A stretch of DNA of 61,622 nucleotides from CAZZCS01 sp964652645 (lineage in GTDB: Bacteria > Cloacimonadota > Cloacimonadia > Cloacimonadales > Cloacimonadaceae), in assembly GCA_964652645.1 (NCBI GenBank), contig CAZZCS010000003.1, positions 1 to 61,622 on the forward strand, read 5' to 3'. Numbering within the stretch: position 1 is the first letter of the stretch; the number at the start of each line of letters is the position of its first letter. Both the position numbers and the translations under genes were made by a program. This document shows, in pieces, positions 44,122-51,559 of this stretch. The notes under the pieces are model-generated. The model was not told the origin of the DNA. It saw nothing but the letters and a program-made list of their open reading frames with translations, and ran no database searches.

Positions 44122-45321
44122 ATGATTGATAGAATTGCCCCCACTCCCAAGATTCTGATGGTGAGCTCCACTCGCGGTTTTGTGGGCGGAGTGGAAAGGC
44201 TGATGGTCCAGATAGCATCCGCTCTCAAATCTGAAAACTGGTTTGTCTATGGTCTATTTGAACAAACGGCAAGAATCGATCCTGGGTTTGATGGGGTTTT
44301 CGATGATATTGACATGCTGGGTGGAGATAATCTCCAAGATTTGATCTCGGACTATATTGAGCTGGGTATCGATATTGTCTGCCTCAATAAGACGACTAAT
44401 TATACGCTAGTCCAGGCTTTACAGGATAGATTCCCAACTGTGGTGATAGTTCATGATCACGATTATTATTGCATCCGACGCCACAAATACTTCATCTACA
44501 AACGTAAGAATTGCTACCTGCCCTTTTCCCGCATATATTGTTTACTGTGCGCTGGTTTGGTGGAGAGAAGAGAACCAGGCTGGGGAGTAATAGATGCTGG
44601 ACAGAGGTTCAAGCTGTTGGATAGGATCAGAAAATGTGATCTTAGCTTTGTATTGTCGGACTATATGAAGAACAATCTTTTGATGAATCACTGGAAGGCC
44701 GATAGCGTATGCAAACTGTTGCCATACCAGCCTGTTGCGGCGGAAGGGCCAGTAAAAATAAATGAGATTCCGATGGTGCTATTCGTAGGACAGCTGATCC
44801 GGGGTAAAGGTGTGGATCTGCTACTGGAGGCACTCTCTCAAATTGAGATACCGTTCAAGTGCAAGATCCTGGGCAGGGGTAATGATGAGGCCTTCCTGAA
44901 AAGACTGGCCAGGAAGCTGAAGCTGGAAGAGAGTGTAGAGTTCCTGGGCTGGGCAGACGACGTATCAGCCATCTATGCCCAGGCCGATCTGGTCGTAGTT
45001 CCCTCCAGGTGGCAAGAGCCATTTGGTTTGGTGGGGCTGGAAGCTTTTGCTCACAAGAAAGCAGTTGTCGCTTTCGATATTGGTGGTATCTCAGAGTGGC
45101 TCAAACATAAGGTCAATGGACTACTGGTAAAGCCAGAGGATGTAAAACGCCTGGCCAGAGCCATCTCCAGCTTACTTCAGGACGATGAACTCCGGTGCCA
45201 TTACTCCGAAGCTGGATATAGTTTTGTAGAAACTCACTATGGCTATGAGCAATTCAAGACTTCTCTGATTGAGCCCATGATCGGGCTCATCCAATCCAGG
45301 AGCAGGAGGTCTCATGAATAG
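44122..45321 (+). CDS. GT4 family glycosyltransferase
   Basis: The 399-residue protein has a GT-B fold. The N-terminus MVSSTRGFVGGVERLMVQIA is the acceptor half with the usual GG turn. The donor half has MVLFVGQLIRGKGVDLLLEA and the E-x7-E motif in PSRWQEPFGLVGLEAFAHKK. It contains a Cys-rich stretch near residues 120-145 (YYCIRRHKY, NCYL, IYCLLCAG), seen in a subgroup of GT4 enzymes. It should add a sugar to the polysaccharide repeat unit. It overlaps the next gene by eight bases. Confidence 0.88.
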   Translation: MIDRIAPTPKILMVSSTRGFVGGVERLMVQIASALKSENWFVYGLFEQTARIDPGFDGVFDDIDMLGGDNLQDLISDYIELGIDIVCLNKTTNYTLVQALQDRFPTVVIVHDHDYYCIRRHKYFIYKRKNCYLPFSRIYCLLCAGLVERREPGWGVIDAGQRFKLLDRIRKCDLSFVLSDYMKNNLLMNHWKADSVCKLLPYQPVAAEGPVKINEIPMVLFVGQLIRGKGVDLLLEALSQIEIPFKCKILGRGNDEAFLKRLARKLKLEESVEFLGWADDVSAIYAQADLVVVPSRWQEPFGLVGLEAFAHKKAVVAFDIGGISEWLKHKVNGLLVKPEDVKRLARAISSLLQDDELRCHYSEAGYSFVETHYGYEQFKTSLIEPMIGLIQSRSRRSHE

Positions 45322-46090
45322 GAGTAACTGGCAAAGATTCGCTTCAGTAAATGTCTTTGGCGTCGGGATGCTGAATATTATGATGCAGGAAGCTTTGGAT
45401 CTGATAGATCTCAGAATCCGGAAAAAAATCAAGACATCTGTATATTTCGTCAACGCCGATTGCCTCAATAAAGTTTTTGTTGACACAGACTATTGTCATA
45501 TCTTGCATGGAAACGAGGTTAATTTTGCAGATGGCAGTGGAATTGCGCTAGCCGGAAAGATCCTTAGGACGCCTATTAAGGACAATGTAAACGGAACTGA
45601 TATGCTGCCCCGTTTATGCGATATGGCGGTGAAGAACGGCTATTCGCTCTATTTCCTGGGGGCAGCTCCGGGAGTTGCAGAAGCGATGAAAGACAATCTA
45701 ATCGCACGGTTTCCACAGTTGCAAGTCTGCGGAACCAGAGATGGATTTTTTGATCATGCAAAGTCTGCTCCAGAGATCATAAAAGAGATTAATGACAGCA
45801 AGGCTGATATCCTGCTGGTTGCATTTGGTGCTCCCTTGCAGGAGAAGTTCATCTTTAAACACTTCGATCAGATTGATGCCTACATCCAAATGGGCGTGGG
45901 AGGTCTGTTCGATTTTTATTCTGGACGGATCCCACGGGCTCCGTTATGGCTGAGAAAGATCGGGATGGAATGGACTTTCAGGCTGGTCCAGGAACCAAAG
46001 CGAATGTGGCGCCGCTACATATTGGGGAACCCGATTTTTGTGTTTCGCGTGGTGAAGTGGATTCTGAGAGGGAAGCCTGCTGTATGCTAA
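45314..46090 (+). CDS. WecG/TagA/CpsF family (GT26) glycosyltransferase
   Basis: The 258-residue protein shows the family motifs in order: NADCLN, FADGSGIALAGKIL, NGTDMLPRLC, FLGAAPGVAEAM, ILLVAFGAPLQEKFI, and GVGGLFDFYSG followed by RAPLWLRKIGMEW and QEPKRMWRRYI. Members transfer N-acetylmannosamine, its uronic acid, or a similar sugar onto a lipid-linked primer, for instance in enterobacterial common antigen or wall teichoic acid. AGGAGG lies just before the ATG. The C-terminal amphipathic Arg-rich segment probably binds the membrane. Confidence 0.93.
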   Translation: MNRSNWQRFASVNVFGVGMLNIMMQEALDLIDLRIRKKIKTSVYFVNADCLNKVFVDTDYCHILHGNEVNFADGSGIALAGKILRTPIKDNVNGTDMLPRLCDMAVKNGYSLYFLGAAPGVAEAMKDNLIARFPQLQVCGTRDGFFDHAKSAPEIIKEINDSKADILLVAFGAPLQEKFIFKHFDQIDAYIQMGVGGLFDFYSGRIPRAPLWLRKIGMEWTFRLVQEPKRMWRRYILGNPIFVFRVVKWILRGKPAVC

Positions 46091-46112
46091 AGTATAATAC
46101 TGGTAAGGATAA

Positions 46113-46844
46113 ATGGTAAAGAAACTGGATAGAGTGCCCAGCACTAGGATGCAAGAGATCGATCGATTTTTACAGCTTAGGAAGAAGCGTAGCAAGAAAA
46201 ACATGCGTTTCAAGATCTATGTCTGGGAGTGGACTGTGGGTCTGGCCAAGCTGTTAAAATCCTTTTTGGATGTGTTGCTATCCTTGATTTTGCTGATTAT
46301 ACTATCACCTGTGTTTGTCGTCACGGCACTGATAATCTATCTTACAGACCCTGGTCCTGTTTTTTATATAGCGCCTCGAGTGGGACTCGATGGCGAGCCC
46401 TTTGGTTTTATAAAGTTCCGCTCCATGTATGTGAATGCGGACAAGATGAAAGATCAATTGCTGGATCAGAATGAATCGGGCGGTGGGGTTATTTTCAAGA
46501 TGAAAAAAGACCCCAGAGTGACCCGGATAGGTAGGATTATCAGACGATTCAGTATAGATGAATTGCCACAATTGATCAATGTGCTCAAGGGAGATATGAG
46601 CCTGGTAGGGCCCAGACCACCCTTGCCCAGAGAGGTAAAGGAATATACTCTGGAAGACAGAAAAAGGCTGCATGTAAAACCTGGAATCACTTGTCTGTGG
46701 CAGATCAAAGGTCGCAGTGAGATTCCCTTTCAGCAGCAAGTGCAATTGGACATGCAATATATCAGTAGTCAAAGTGTTTGGCAGGATGTATTGATACTAT
46801 TAAAAACAATCCCGGCCGTAATCAGCGGTAAGGGTGCTTATTGA
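46113..46844 (+). CDS. Polyprenyl-phosphate sugar phosphotransferase (initiating enzyme)
   Basis: The 243-residue protein is the short, one-helix type of the bacterial sugar transferase family (WbaP C-terminal/ExoY/PglC group). It has a single membrane helix (VLLSLILLIILSPVFVVTALII), then GPVFYIAPRVG, FGFIKFRSM, the catalytic IDELPQLINVLKGDMSLVGPRPP, and KPGITCLWQIKGRSE. It transfers a sugar-phosphate from a UDP-sugar to undecaprenyl phosphate at the inner membrane, the first step of the repeat unit. Confidence 0.93.
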   Translation: MVKKLDRVPSTRMQEIDRFLQLRKKRSKKNMRFKIYVWEWTVGLAKLLKSFLDVLLSLILLIILSPVFVVTALIIYLTDPGPVFYIAPRVGLDGEPFGFIKFRSMYVNADKMKDQLLDQNESGGGVIFKMKKDPRVTRIGRIIRRFSIDELPQLINVLKGDMSLVGPRPPLPREVKEYTLEDRKRLHVKPGITCLWQIKGRSEIPFQQQVQLDMQYISSQSVWQDVLILLKTIPAVISGKGAY

Positions 46845-46896
46845 TGGCAGGAGAAGAGCTTCTCGCCATTGTAGGCTAGATAAAAAGGAGAGATGT

Positions 46897-47247
46897 ATGA
46901 ACCTGAACTTTACTCAACACAAGAACGTGGGAGTTATTGAGGTCAATGGACGCTTGGATGCATATAATGCCCCCGAGTTGAAAGCTTTTTTTGATCAAGT
47001 AGCAGATAAGACTGCTTATTTTATACTTGATATGCAGGGGTGCGAATTTATCGACAGTACAGGTTTGGGAACGATCGTCGCCTGCCTGAAGTCCGCTTCA
47101 CAGGGCGGTGGCGATATTCGTATTGTGAGGCTGCAAGATAAACCGAGAATGGTTTTTGATATTACTCGTGCCTACAAGATATTCCATATATTTGATGATC
47201 TGGATGCTGGTCTGATGAGTTTCGAAAACGAGTTTGAAAGCGTATAA
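46897..47247 (+). CDS. STAS domain protein (anti-sigma factor antagonist type)
   Basis: The ATG at 46897 follows AAAGGAGAG and gives 116 residues; the frame open upstream would add 21 basic residues and overlap the previous gene. The whole protein is one STAS domain (GVIEVNGRLDAYNAPELKAF, then FILDMQGCEFIDSTGLGTIV). The Ser in DSTG is the phosphorylated residue in SpoIIAA-type antagonists. No partner kinase or sigma factor lies nearby. It may control polysaccharide synthesis through a kinase encoded elsewhere. Confidence 0.88.
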   Translation: MNLNFTQHKNVGVIEVNGRLDAYNAPELKAFFDQVADKTAYFILDMQGCEFIDSTGLGTIVACLKSASQGGGDIRIVRLQDKPRMVFDITRAYKIFHIFDDLDAGLMSFENEFESV

Positions 47248-47265
47248 GAGCTCCAGGAGTATAGT

Positions 47266-48657
47266 TTGCGCTGCCTGATCTATGCCAAGAGCATTGATTC
47301 TTTGTGGTTACAGGAGTATCTCCCTGGAGTGGAGCCATACCTGCTCAAGATTGTCAATAAACCCTTGTTGGAGTACTACTTGGATCTTGTGTCGCTGCTC
47401 AAGATCCAAGAGGTGCGGATAGTTTCTGATAGCTCCATCAAAGTCATTGAATCATACTTCAAAGACGGCGCAAAATGGGGGCTGGATATTAGCTATGCTT
47501 TGGCCAGGCCAAATGACGATCTCCAGAGCGTGTATCTGAAAAACTACTCCTTTTGCAAGGAATCGGAGATGCTCCTATGGGATGGCTTTTTCTTTGTCCA
47601 GTATGATAGAAGTACAGCCCTTGAAAGCTTCGATTATTCTCACGGACTTCACTGTCAGGGAGAGAACCGCCGCTTGGTGTATCTTCCTAAAGGAAAAAAA
47701 CTGAAAGATATGGATGGGGTTCCAGAAGAAGGCTCGGCTTGTATGCTGATCAGAGAAATCCATTCTGTGATGGACTATTATTCCCTTTCTTTGGACATCC
47801 TGATGAAGAGAAATCAATACTATGTATTACCGGGTTACTCCAATGAGAAGGACATCTTTCTGGGACAGAACTTTGTATATCCGCATGCAGCACATGTGGA
47901 AGCCCCTATCATGATCGGGAACAGCGTAAGGCTTAGTAAACACGCGAGAGTCGGTCCGAATTCGATTTTGGGTGATAATGTAATTATTGATGAGAACTCC
48001 AGTGTACAGAACAGTATTGTGTACGATAACACTTATATCGGATCAGATCTGGATATCGAGAACAAGATCGTGTATAAAAATCACTTGATCTGTGGCCTTA
48101 CTGGTCAATCGATCCTGATTGAGGAAAGAGGATTGATCAGCGGGGCAGAGGTTGGTATTGTTATCTCCTATTTCAACCGCCTGATACAGTTCTTGATGAC
48201 AGTGCTAATCATTGGGGTTCAAATCATTCCGTGGCTTGTGCTATACCTTCCCTTCAGCCTCTTTATCAAAGAGCTCAAACGTGGACATGTAATCAGTAAG
48301 AACATGCTCATAAAACAGTATCATGACCCTGAAAAGTTGTGCTGCTCTCTTTGGGGAAGGATACTGCTCCGGCTATCTCTGGACAAGCATATCCAGCTCT
48401 GGAGCGTAATCTTTGGTAAACAGTACCTTGTGGGTAATCATCTCTTCCCAAATACTGTGGCCAATCGTTCACTGATTGGAGAGCTTCCCGTTTATAATCC
48501 CGGCGTCTTCTCCCTGGTGGAGAGTGTCGATGCAGGCGATTATGATATTCCCTCGTTTTATGAGCTGGAGTACATCAGCAACGTGTCCACAAGATTCAAT
48601 TTGAAGATTCTGGCAAGAAGCGTATTAAGAAGGCTATGGCATGGATACTGCAAATAA
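47266..48657 (+). CDS. Nucleotidyltransferase-like / hexapeptide helix / degenerate sugar-transferase fusion
   Basis: The gene starts with TTG at 47266, preceded by CAGGAG. The 463-residue product has an N-terminal nucleotidyltransferase-like part (about 1-165, LLKIVNKPLLEYYLDLVSLL), a hexapeptide left-handed helix (about 195-280, PIMIGNSVRLSKHARVGP and onward), a hydrophobic segment (about 305-335), and a C-terminal part that looks like a polyprenyl sugar transferase without its active site. There the usual LVGPRP, KPGITG and terminal YISNxS motifs appear as LVGNHLFPN, NPGVFSL and EYISNVSTRFNLKILARSVL, and no DELPQ is seen. The N-terminal GxGTR-type loop is also absent. It may be a regulator or scaffold in sugar-lipid priming rather than an enzyme. 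Confidence 0.65.
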   Translation: MRCLIYAKSIDSLWLQEYLPGVEPYLLKIVNKPLLEYYLDLVSLLKIQEVRIVSDSSIKVIESYFKDGAKWGLDISYALARPNDDLQSVYLKNYSFCKESEMLLWDGFFFVQYDRSTALESFDYSHGLHCQGENRRLVYLPKGKKLKDMDGVPEEGSACMLIREIHSVMDYYSLSLDILMKRNQYYVLPGYSNEKDIFLGQNFVYPHAAHVEAPIMIGNSVRLSKHARVGPNSILGDNVIIDENSSVQNSIVYDNTYIGSDLDIENKIVYKNHLICGLTGQSILIEERGLISGAEVGIVISYFNRLIQFLMTVLIIGVQIIPWLVLYLPFSLFIKELKRGHVISKNMLIKQYHDPEKLCCSLWGRILLRLSLDKHIQLWSVIFGKQYLVGNHLFPNTVANRSLIGELPVYNPGVFSLVESVDAGDYDIPSFYELEYISNVSTRFNLKILARSVLRRLWHGYCK

Positions 48658-49270
48658 TGCGCGTCTCATCCTGATCGGTGGAGGCACCTGTTCAGGTAAA
48701 ACCACCATAGCAAAGGCTATTGGTAGAAGAATAAAAGACCTGAAAACAGTGATCGTCTCTCATGACAACTATTACAATGATCTGAGTCATCTATCTCGCG
48801 AGGAAGCAGTAAGAGTCAATTTTGATCATCCTGATGCCATAGATAAAGACTACCTGCTTCACGATCTCAAGGCTATGCTGGCAGGAGATGCTGTAAACAT
48901 CCCAGAATACGACTTTATCAATCATAATCGGTCTGAAGGCATTACCTGTATTGCCTTTGCCGACGTGGTGATCCTGGAAGGAATCTTTGCCCTATACTAT
49001 CCCGAGCTTCTCGATCTGGCAAATCTGAAGATATATGTGGATACAGATTCTGATCTCAGACTGGCTAGAAGGGTTCAAAGGGATATCAGCGATCGTGGCT
49101 ATAATGTTGAATCTGTTCTGGATCAATATGTGGAAACTGTCCGGCCGTCTCACAACGCCTTTATCGAACCCACCAAGAAGAATGCAGATCTTATCGTTCC
49201 CGGCGACAAGGAATTCGATAAGGTACTGTATTTCTTGAATGGTTATCTTCTTTACGAACTGCTGAGGTAA
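48641..49270 (+). CDS. Uridine kinase-like P-loop ATPase
   Basis: The 209-residue protein has Walker A GGGTCSGKTT, the DNYYND substrate loop, NFDHPDAID, IPEYDF, and VVILEGIFALYYPEL, with RRVQRDISDRG as the lid. This is the uridine/cytidine kinase pattern (Udk), enzymes that phosphorylate uridine to UMP. Its place inside a polysaccharide cluster is unusual; it may supply UTP for sugar activation, or phosphorylate another ribose- or sugar-containing molecule. It overlaps the upstream gene by 17 bases. Confidence 0.85.
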   Translation: MDTANNARLILIGGGTCSGKTTIAKAIGRRIKDLKTVIVSHDNYYNDLSHLSREEAVRVNFDHPDAIDKDYLLHDLKAMLAGDAVNIPEYDFINHNRSEGITCIAFADVVILEGIFALYYPELLDLANLKIYVDTDSDLRLARRVQRDISDRGYNVESVLDQYVETVRPSHNAFIEPTKKNADLIVPGDKEFDKVLYFLNGYLLYELLR

Positions 49271-49271
49271 G

Positions 49272-50411
49272 ATGTCGAAATATACTATCTATGGGAGCAA
49301 AGACTTTGATGCCAGGTTGGATGTTCATTTGCAGACTGTGAAGCTGCGCTTTCTGGATAGTTTGGACCCCAATGATATTCATGCTTTGATCCTTGGTGGA
49401 GGCTATGGCCGGGGTGAGGGTGGCGTGCTGTTTGAGCATGATACAGAGCATCTATACAACGATTTGGATCTGTTTGTGATCTCTAAAGATATCGGGAGAA
49501 GAAAGCTCAAAAAAATGAATATCGCCCTCCATGATTTGCATAAGACCCTGAGCAGCGAGCTTGGGCTCGATGTCGATTTCTCCCCTGTTCAGAGGATTAG
49601 CGTGTTGCCCAGGGCTCCCTTTATCCTGATGTGGTATGATCTGCTGCGGGGGCACAAAGTAGTATATGGTAAAGAGAATATATTGCAGTATCTGCCCAAT
49701 TGGGATCCCAGAGATCTTCCTCTCGAAGAAGCCCTCAAACTCTCTCTAAATCGGGGAATGGGGCTATATTTCGCCAGGGAAGCAGTCGAACAGGGCAAAT
49801 TTGCACAAGAAAGTGACTTTATCTTTCGCAATATCAATAAAGCCTATCAGGCAATGGGTGAGTCCATCCTGATCGCAGAGGCTTGCTATCACCATTCAGG
49901 TTTGGAAAAGATCAAAAAAATAAAAGAACTAAATCTGGAATTTTATGGCCTCAAGAAGGACTTCACAGAAGAGTTTGAAGCCAGTATGCAGTTCAAGTTT
50001 CGACCTACCCGATGCACCTGGGATGAAGCTACATGCAAAAATGAATTGACTAAAGCGCTAACTGATTTTAAACGTGTCTATTATGCCTTGTGGTCAAAGC
50101 AGTGTCTTTGCCATATCAATAATGCAGAGCAATACCGCAATGCGGTGAGATATATCTGGCAAAAAGAAACCAAGCCTGGTGAGTTATTGAAGAATGTGCT
50201 TTACAATCTCAGAGATACGAGAGGTAAGCAGCTAAGCTTTGAACTAATGCTACGCTATCCCAGGTTCAGGTTGTTTTATGCCTTTGCCTGGATGCTCTTT
50301 GGAGAAGAGCACGATCTGGATGAACTCGCTTACTTTTTGGGAGTCCATAAAGATGAAGACCAAAGTGTTCTTCGCTCCAGGTTTATTGATTTATGGAAAA
50401 AGTATAATTGA
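49272..50411 (+). CDS. Polymerase-beta-fold nucleotidyltransferase-like protein
   Basis: I do not recognise a named family for the 379-residue protein. Residues about 35-70 have GGGYGRGEGG followed by NDLDLFVISKD, the glycine loop and paired acidic residues of the polymerase-beta nucleotidyltransferase superfamily; VDVDFSPV, seen as LDVDFSPV at about residue 100, supplies the third acidic residue. The remaining 270 residues are helical. Such proteins transfer a nucleoside monophosphate to a small molecule or protein. Coupled to the kinase upstream and the phosphatase-like gene downstream, it may modify a sugar or lipid intermediate of this cluster. Confidence 0.65.
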   Translation: MSKYTIYGSKDFDARLDVHLQTVKLRFLDSLDPNDIHALILGGGYGRGEGGVLFEHDTEHLYNDLDLFVISKDIGRRKLKKMNIALHDLHKTLSSELGLDVDFSPVQRISVLPRAPFILMWYDLLRGHKVVYGKENILQYLPNWDPRDLPLEEALKLSLNRGMGLYFAREAVEQGKFAQESDFIFRNINKAYQAMGESILIAEACYHHSGLEKIKKIKELNLEFYGLKKDFTEEFEASMQFKFRPTRCTWDEATCKNELTKALTDFKRVYYALWSKQCLCHINNAEQYRNAVRYIWQKETKPGELLKNVLYNLRDTRGKQLSFELMLRYPRFRLFYAFAWMLFGEEHDLDELAYFLGVHKDEDQSVLRSRFIDLWKKYN

Positions 50412-51559
50412 GGTTTGGATTGAAAAAGCTAAGTATGTATGTTTTCATTGATGCCCTGGGTTGGGAGATCTATCAGAAATATGGATTTCTGAAGGAGCTC
50501 GCTCCCAATAGTCGCAGGCTGAAAACTACTTTTGGCTTCTCCTCTGCTGCTGATCCCTCGATTTTGACTGGCAGATATCCAGACGAGCATACCCATTGGT
50601 CGAGCTTCATATATGATCCCCAGAACTCTCCCTTCAAGTGGATGAAGTATCTTGCCATGTTGCCTCCCAGGATCTTTGACCGCTGGAGGGTCAGGCACAA
50701 TATCAGCAAGGCGATCAAGAGGATCAATGGTTACACAGGATACTTCGAGCTATATAGCGTTCCCTTTAAGTACTTGCCGTACTTTGACTACCTGGAAAAA
50801 AGAGATTATTTCGTTCCCGGCGGCATCCTGAAGACAGATACTATTTTTGACTGGTGTGTGCAGAATGACATCCCCTTCTACTGCTCAAACTGGCGTCACT
50901 CAGAAGAAGAAATCCTGAGGGAAAACAAGAAGGTGATCAGCGAAGCCAAGGTGAACCTTGTATATGTATATCTCCCCAAACTGGACGGAGTGATGCATGC
51001 TCACGGGCCATTCTCCGAAGCCACAAAGACAAAACTCGCCTGGCTCGAGAGCAAGATATCAGATTTGTACCACTACTCCCGGAAGCTCTATGATGACGTG
51101 AGCTTGTATGTAATATCCGATCATGGCATGGCCCCGGTAACCGGCTCTTACGACCTCAAGAAGGACATTGAGTCCTTAGGTTATACCTACGGGCAAGATT
51201 ATCTTGCCTTTTACGATTCCACGATGGCTAGATTCTGGTTTTTTGACGATAATGTAAGAACGGCTATTGAAAATATGCTCAAAGATTTAAGCTGTGGCTA
51301 CCTTGTCTCTGAAGAAGAAATGAAAGATATGAGAGTCGGCTTTCCCCATAATAAGTTTGGTGAGGCCTTTTTCTTGATGAATGAGGGCTTGCTGATAAAC
51401 CCAAGCTTCATGGGTCTACAAGTAATACCCGGAATGCATGGTTATCATCCAGATGCCATCCATTCATATTCGATAATGCTCTCCAATCGGAGCATTCCAC
51501 CAGATGTTACCTCGATAACCGATATTAGAAAAACAATGGAGTGTGAGCTTGCTAAATGA
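50408..51559 (+). CDS. Alkaline phosphatase superfamily (phosphodiesterase-type) protein
   Basis: The first candidate start is TTG at 50408, overlapping the previous stop; TTG at 50420 follows GAGG at 6 bases and may be the real start; an ATG at 50435 is a third choice. The 383-residue protein has FIDALGWEIY at the first metal site, FGFSSAADPSILTG in the nucleophile region, LPKLDGVMHAHGP, and VISDHGMAPV with the metal-binding DH pair, then GMHGYHP. This is the nucleotide pyrophosphatase/phosphodiesterase branch. No signal peptide is evident, so it should work in the cytoplasm on phosphoester intermediates. Confidence 0.78.
   Translation: MRFGLKKLSMYVFIDALGWEIYQKYGFLKELAPNSRRLKTTFGFSSAADPSILTGRYPDEHTHWSSFIYDPQNSPFKWMKYLAMLPPRIFDRWRVRHNISKAIKRINGYTGYFELYSVPFKYLPYFDYLEKRDYFVPGGILKTDTIFDWCVQNDIPFYCSNWRHSEEEILRENKKVISEAKVNLVYVYLPKLDGVMHAHGPFSEATKTKLAWLESKISDLYHYSRKLYDDVSLYVISDHGMAPVTGSYDLKKDIESLGYTYGQDYLAFYDSTMARFWFFDDNVRTAIENMLKDLSCGYLVSEEEMKDMRVGFPHNKFGEAFFLMNEGLLINPSFMGLQVIPGMHGYHPDAIHSYSIMLSNRSIPPDVTSITDIRKTMECELAK

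Noticed and set aside
48641..49270. Uridine-kinase-like gene considered as a frameshifted extension of the upstream fusion
   Set aside because: It has its own ATG and complete kinase motifs, and the 17-base overlap is normal for this cluster.
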